Part shown: positions 6,828-8,416 of the stretch, one piece after another
Numbering within the stretch: position 1 is the first letter of the stretch
Layout of the letters: every line of letters starts with the position of its first letter
From: an uncultured Planctomycetales bacterium
GTDB taxonomy: Bacteria > Planctomycetota > Planctomycetia > Isosphaerales > Isosphaeraceae
Direction of reading: 5' to 3'
Assembly (NCBI GenBank): GCA_937997355.1
Contig: CALKTZ010000348.1
Location: 1-8,416, forward strand
DNA length: 8,416 nucleotides
Notes under the pieces: model-generated
What the model saw: only the letters and a program-made list of their open reading frames with translations
Databases searched by the model: none
Told to the model about the DNA's origin: nothing
Translations under genes and position numbers: made by a program

Positions 6828-7838
6828 TTATCCTGCACGTCGGGAGCGGCCCCGCCGTCGAGTCCTGGGCGCATCGGCCGTGCTCTCGGAATCCCCATCG
6901 CGCAGGTGGCGGCCGGTCAGGGAAACGAAGACGTCTTCGAGGCTCACGTGCCGCGTGGTCAATCGCGCGAGCGGCAGCCCCGATCGATCAAGCTCGGCCA
7001 GGAGCGCCGGGATGGCCCGATGCGGCTCGCTGACGGTGAGCGAATAGCCGCCATCCCCTTCCAGCCGAGACTGGAGGACGCTTTCCAGCCCGCTGAACGC
7101 ATCGGCGGGGGGCATTTCCCCGTCCCCGATCAGGCCGAACTCGACGATGTGGTCCCCCCCGAGCCGGGAAATCAGCTCGGCGGGAGATCCCAGGGCGATG
7201 ATCTTGCCGTGATCGATGACGGCCACACGGTCGCAGAGACGCTCGGCCTCTTCCATGTAATGGGTCGTGAGGAGGACCGTCCGCCCGCGATCCCGGAGGT
7301 CCCGGACGACGTCCCAGAGCTGCCGCCGCGATTGCGGGTCGAGCCCCGTGGTCGGTTCGTCGAGGAAGAGGAGCTCGGGATCGCCGACCAGGGCGATGGC
7401 CACGGCCAGCCGCTGCTGCTGCCCGCCGGAAAGCTGCTCGACGAAGGCGTTGAGCTTGCTCTCGAGCGCCACCTTGCCGATGGCCTCCTCGCAGGTCAGA
7501 CCGCTCCGGTAGAAGCTGCGGAACAGGGTGACGAGTTCGCGGACGGTCTCCTTCTCCGGAAACCGGGTCGCCTGGAGGGTTACTCCGATTCGTTCCCGGA
7601 TCTCCCGCCCATTGGTCCCCCAGCGCAGGCCGAGCACCTCGACCTCTCCTGAGGTGGGCTCGTTGAGCCCTTCGAGGATCTCGACGGTCGTGGTCTTTCC
7701 CGCGCCATTGGGGCCGAGGAGCCCGAAGCATTCGCCGACCCGGATGTCCAGGTCGATCCCGTTCACGGCGAGGACCGGCGCGTCTCGGCCCGGATATTGT
7801 TTCGTGAGGTTCCGCACTCGAACGGCCGGCTGGCTCAT
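6828..7838 (-). CDS. ABC transporter ATP-binding protein (ABC-2 exporter, DrrA/CcmA-like)
   Basis: The 336-residue product has every part of a working ABC ATPase: Walker A GPNGAGKT (42-49), Q-loop Gln89, signature LSGGQQQR (136-143), Walker B LLFLDEP with catalytic Glu161, D-loop GLDP (165-168) and switch His193 in TTHYMEEAE. The roughly 120 residues after the nucleotide-binding domain form the small C-terminal domain seen in the DrrA/NodI type, including the VSLEDVFVSLTGR segment. The last 25 or so residues are a basic, arginine-rich tail. It hydrolyses ATP on the cytosolic face to drive the permease encoded next. The start is the ATG complementary to 7836-7838, with GGAG 11 bases upstream. 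It lies 77 bases downstream of the glgC stop on the same strand, so read-through from glgC is possible. The drug, lipid or glycan substrate is unknown. Confidence 0.93.
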   Translation of the reverse strand: MSQPAVRVRNLTKQYPGRDAPVLAVNGIDLDIRVGECFGLLGPNGAGKTTTVEILEGLNEPTSGEVEVLGLRWGTNGREIRERIGVTLQATRFPEKETVRELVTLFRSFYRSGLTCEEAIGKVALESKLNAFVEQLSGGQQQRLAVAIALVGDPELLFLDEPTTGLDPQSRRQLWDVVRDLRDRGRTVLLTTHYMEEAERLCDRVAVIDHGKIIALGSPAELISRLGGDHIVEFGLIGDGEMPPADAFSGLESVLQSRLEGDGGYSLTVSEPHRAIPALLAELDRSGLPLARLTTRHVSLEDVFVSLTGRHLRDGDSESTADAPRTRRRGRSRRAG

Positions 7839-7915
7839 GACCGCGCGCGCTCCGTCCGATCGAGGGTTGCGCCGCGCGGTTCTCGAACTTGAAACAAACT
7901 CCTGCTCCTATCCAA

Positions 7916-8416
7916 TCAGATGATGGTGCCGTTCGGCACGACGGCGAGTTTGGGGATCACCACGATGCCATCCCGGATGACATGGGTCGACATTTCTTCC
8001 GAGTCGATGATCCCCCCTTCGTTGACGATCCGGACATCCCGGCCGATCCGCGTATTCTGGTCGACGATGGCCCGCTCGATCACGGAATTCGTGCCGATCC
8101 CGATCGGCGGGTGCCCCTCGGCTGCATGGTGGGCCGGCTCGTACCAATCCGCCCCCATGAGGTAGGTGTTCCGGATGGTGACATTCTCGCCGATAATCGC
8201 GCGGACGCCAATGACCGAGTTCTCGATCACCGAGCCTCGACCGATCACGCAACCGTCGCTGATCAGGCTATTCTTGATCGTCGCGCCCGAGATTCGCGCA
8301 CAGGGCAGATAGCGAGGGCGGGTGAAAATCGGCTGGTCTTCCTTCATGAAATCGAACGGAGGATTGTCTTTCGTGAGGTCGATATTAGCCTGGTGGAAGG
8401 CGCTGATCGTCCCGAT
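7916..8416 (-). CDS. glgC: Glucose-1-phosphate adenylyltransferase (ADP-glucose pyrophosphorylase), C-terminal part, cut by the window
   Basis: The frame enters from the right edge and codes for the last 166 residues; the family is about 430 long, so the catalytic domain lies outside. GlgC makes ADP-glucose from ATP and glucose 1-phosphate, the committed step of bacterial glycogen synthesis. The first visible residues, GTISAFHQANIDL, match the end of the catalytic domain. TRPRYLPCARISG then leads into a left-handed beta helix of hexapeptide repeats rich in Ile and Val (NSLISDGCVIGRGSVIENSV). The motif LMGADWYE, the segment PIGIGTNSVIERAIVDQNTRIG and the ending VPNGTII point to the cyanobacterial/plant type rather than the enterobacterial one. 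The Lys in IPKLAVVP aligns by eye with the activator-site lysine near the end of those enzymes. That suggests 3-phosphoglycerate-type control, which is an inference. An internal ATG (complement of 8345-8347) is not the start, since homologous sequence continues upstream of it. Confidence 0.92.
   Translation of the reverse strand: MGTISAFHQANIDLTKDNPPFDFMKEDQPIFTRPRYLPCARISGATIKNSLISDGCVIGRGSVIENSVIGVRAIIGENVTIRNTYLMGADWYEPAHHAAEGHPPIGIGTNSVIERAIVDQNTRIGRDVRIVNEGGIIDSEEMSTHVIRDGIVVIPKLAVVPNGTII

Noticed and set aside
6906..7652. A 248-codon + strand frame opposite the ABC ATPase
   Set aside because: The - strand frame has complete Walker A, signature and Walker B motifs. The + strand one is a shadow rich in Glu, Gly, Asp and Pro.
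7841..7879. A 7-bp inverted repeat CCGCGCG / CGCGCGG between glgC and the ABC ATPase as a terminator or operator
   Set aside because: The stem is short, the loop is 25 bases, there is no T tract and alternating CG is common in this DNA. It is not distinguishable from chance.

Overview
The window reads as chromosomal DNA of a GC-rich bacterium, most plausibly a planctomycete of the Isosphaeraceae type. That placement is an inference from gene style and no search was run. Supporting signs are a large exported protein ending in a thioredoxin fold, an ADP-glucose pyrophosphorylase fragment of the cyanobacterial/plant type, and mixed ATG and GTG starts with modest GGAG-like ribosome sites. I found no RNA gene, CRISPR array, insertion sequence or phage gene.

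The left two thirds is on the + strand. It holds (1) an exported 650-residue protein with two acidic DxDG loops near the N-terminus, a helical repeat-like middle and a C-terminal TlpA-like thioredoxin domain whose two active-site cysteines are replaced (117-2069); (2) a strong 15-bp hairpin (2111-2145); (3) a polytopic membrane protein of GT-C-like layout (2225-3850); (4) a D-amino-acid transaminase (4013-4879); and (5) a family 2 glycosyltransferase-like protein lacking a recognisable DxD motif (4944-5927). Items 3 to 5 could be one transcription unit, with gaps of 162 and 64 bases. Two of the three look like envelope or glycan functions, and the transaminase could supply D-amino acids for peptidoglycan.

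The right third is on the - strand. Reading from the right edge it holds the C-terminal end of glgC (cut by the window), an ABC exporter ATPase and its ABC-2 permease. The two strands meet tail to tail near 5640-5927. There the glycosyltransferase-like frame runs 288 bases into the 3' end of the permease gene, giving a low-complexity antisense-derived tail and leaving no intergenic space for a terminator.

I did not find a convincing new multi-gene system. The items most worth a second look are the cysteine-less thioredoxin domain, the degenerate glycosyltransferase, and the long 3' antisense overlap. All intergenic gaps are shorter than 300 bases; the largest are 2070-2224 (containing the hairpin) and 3851-4012 (nothing recognisable).
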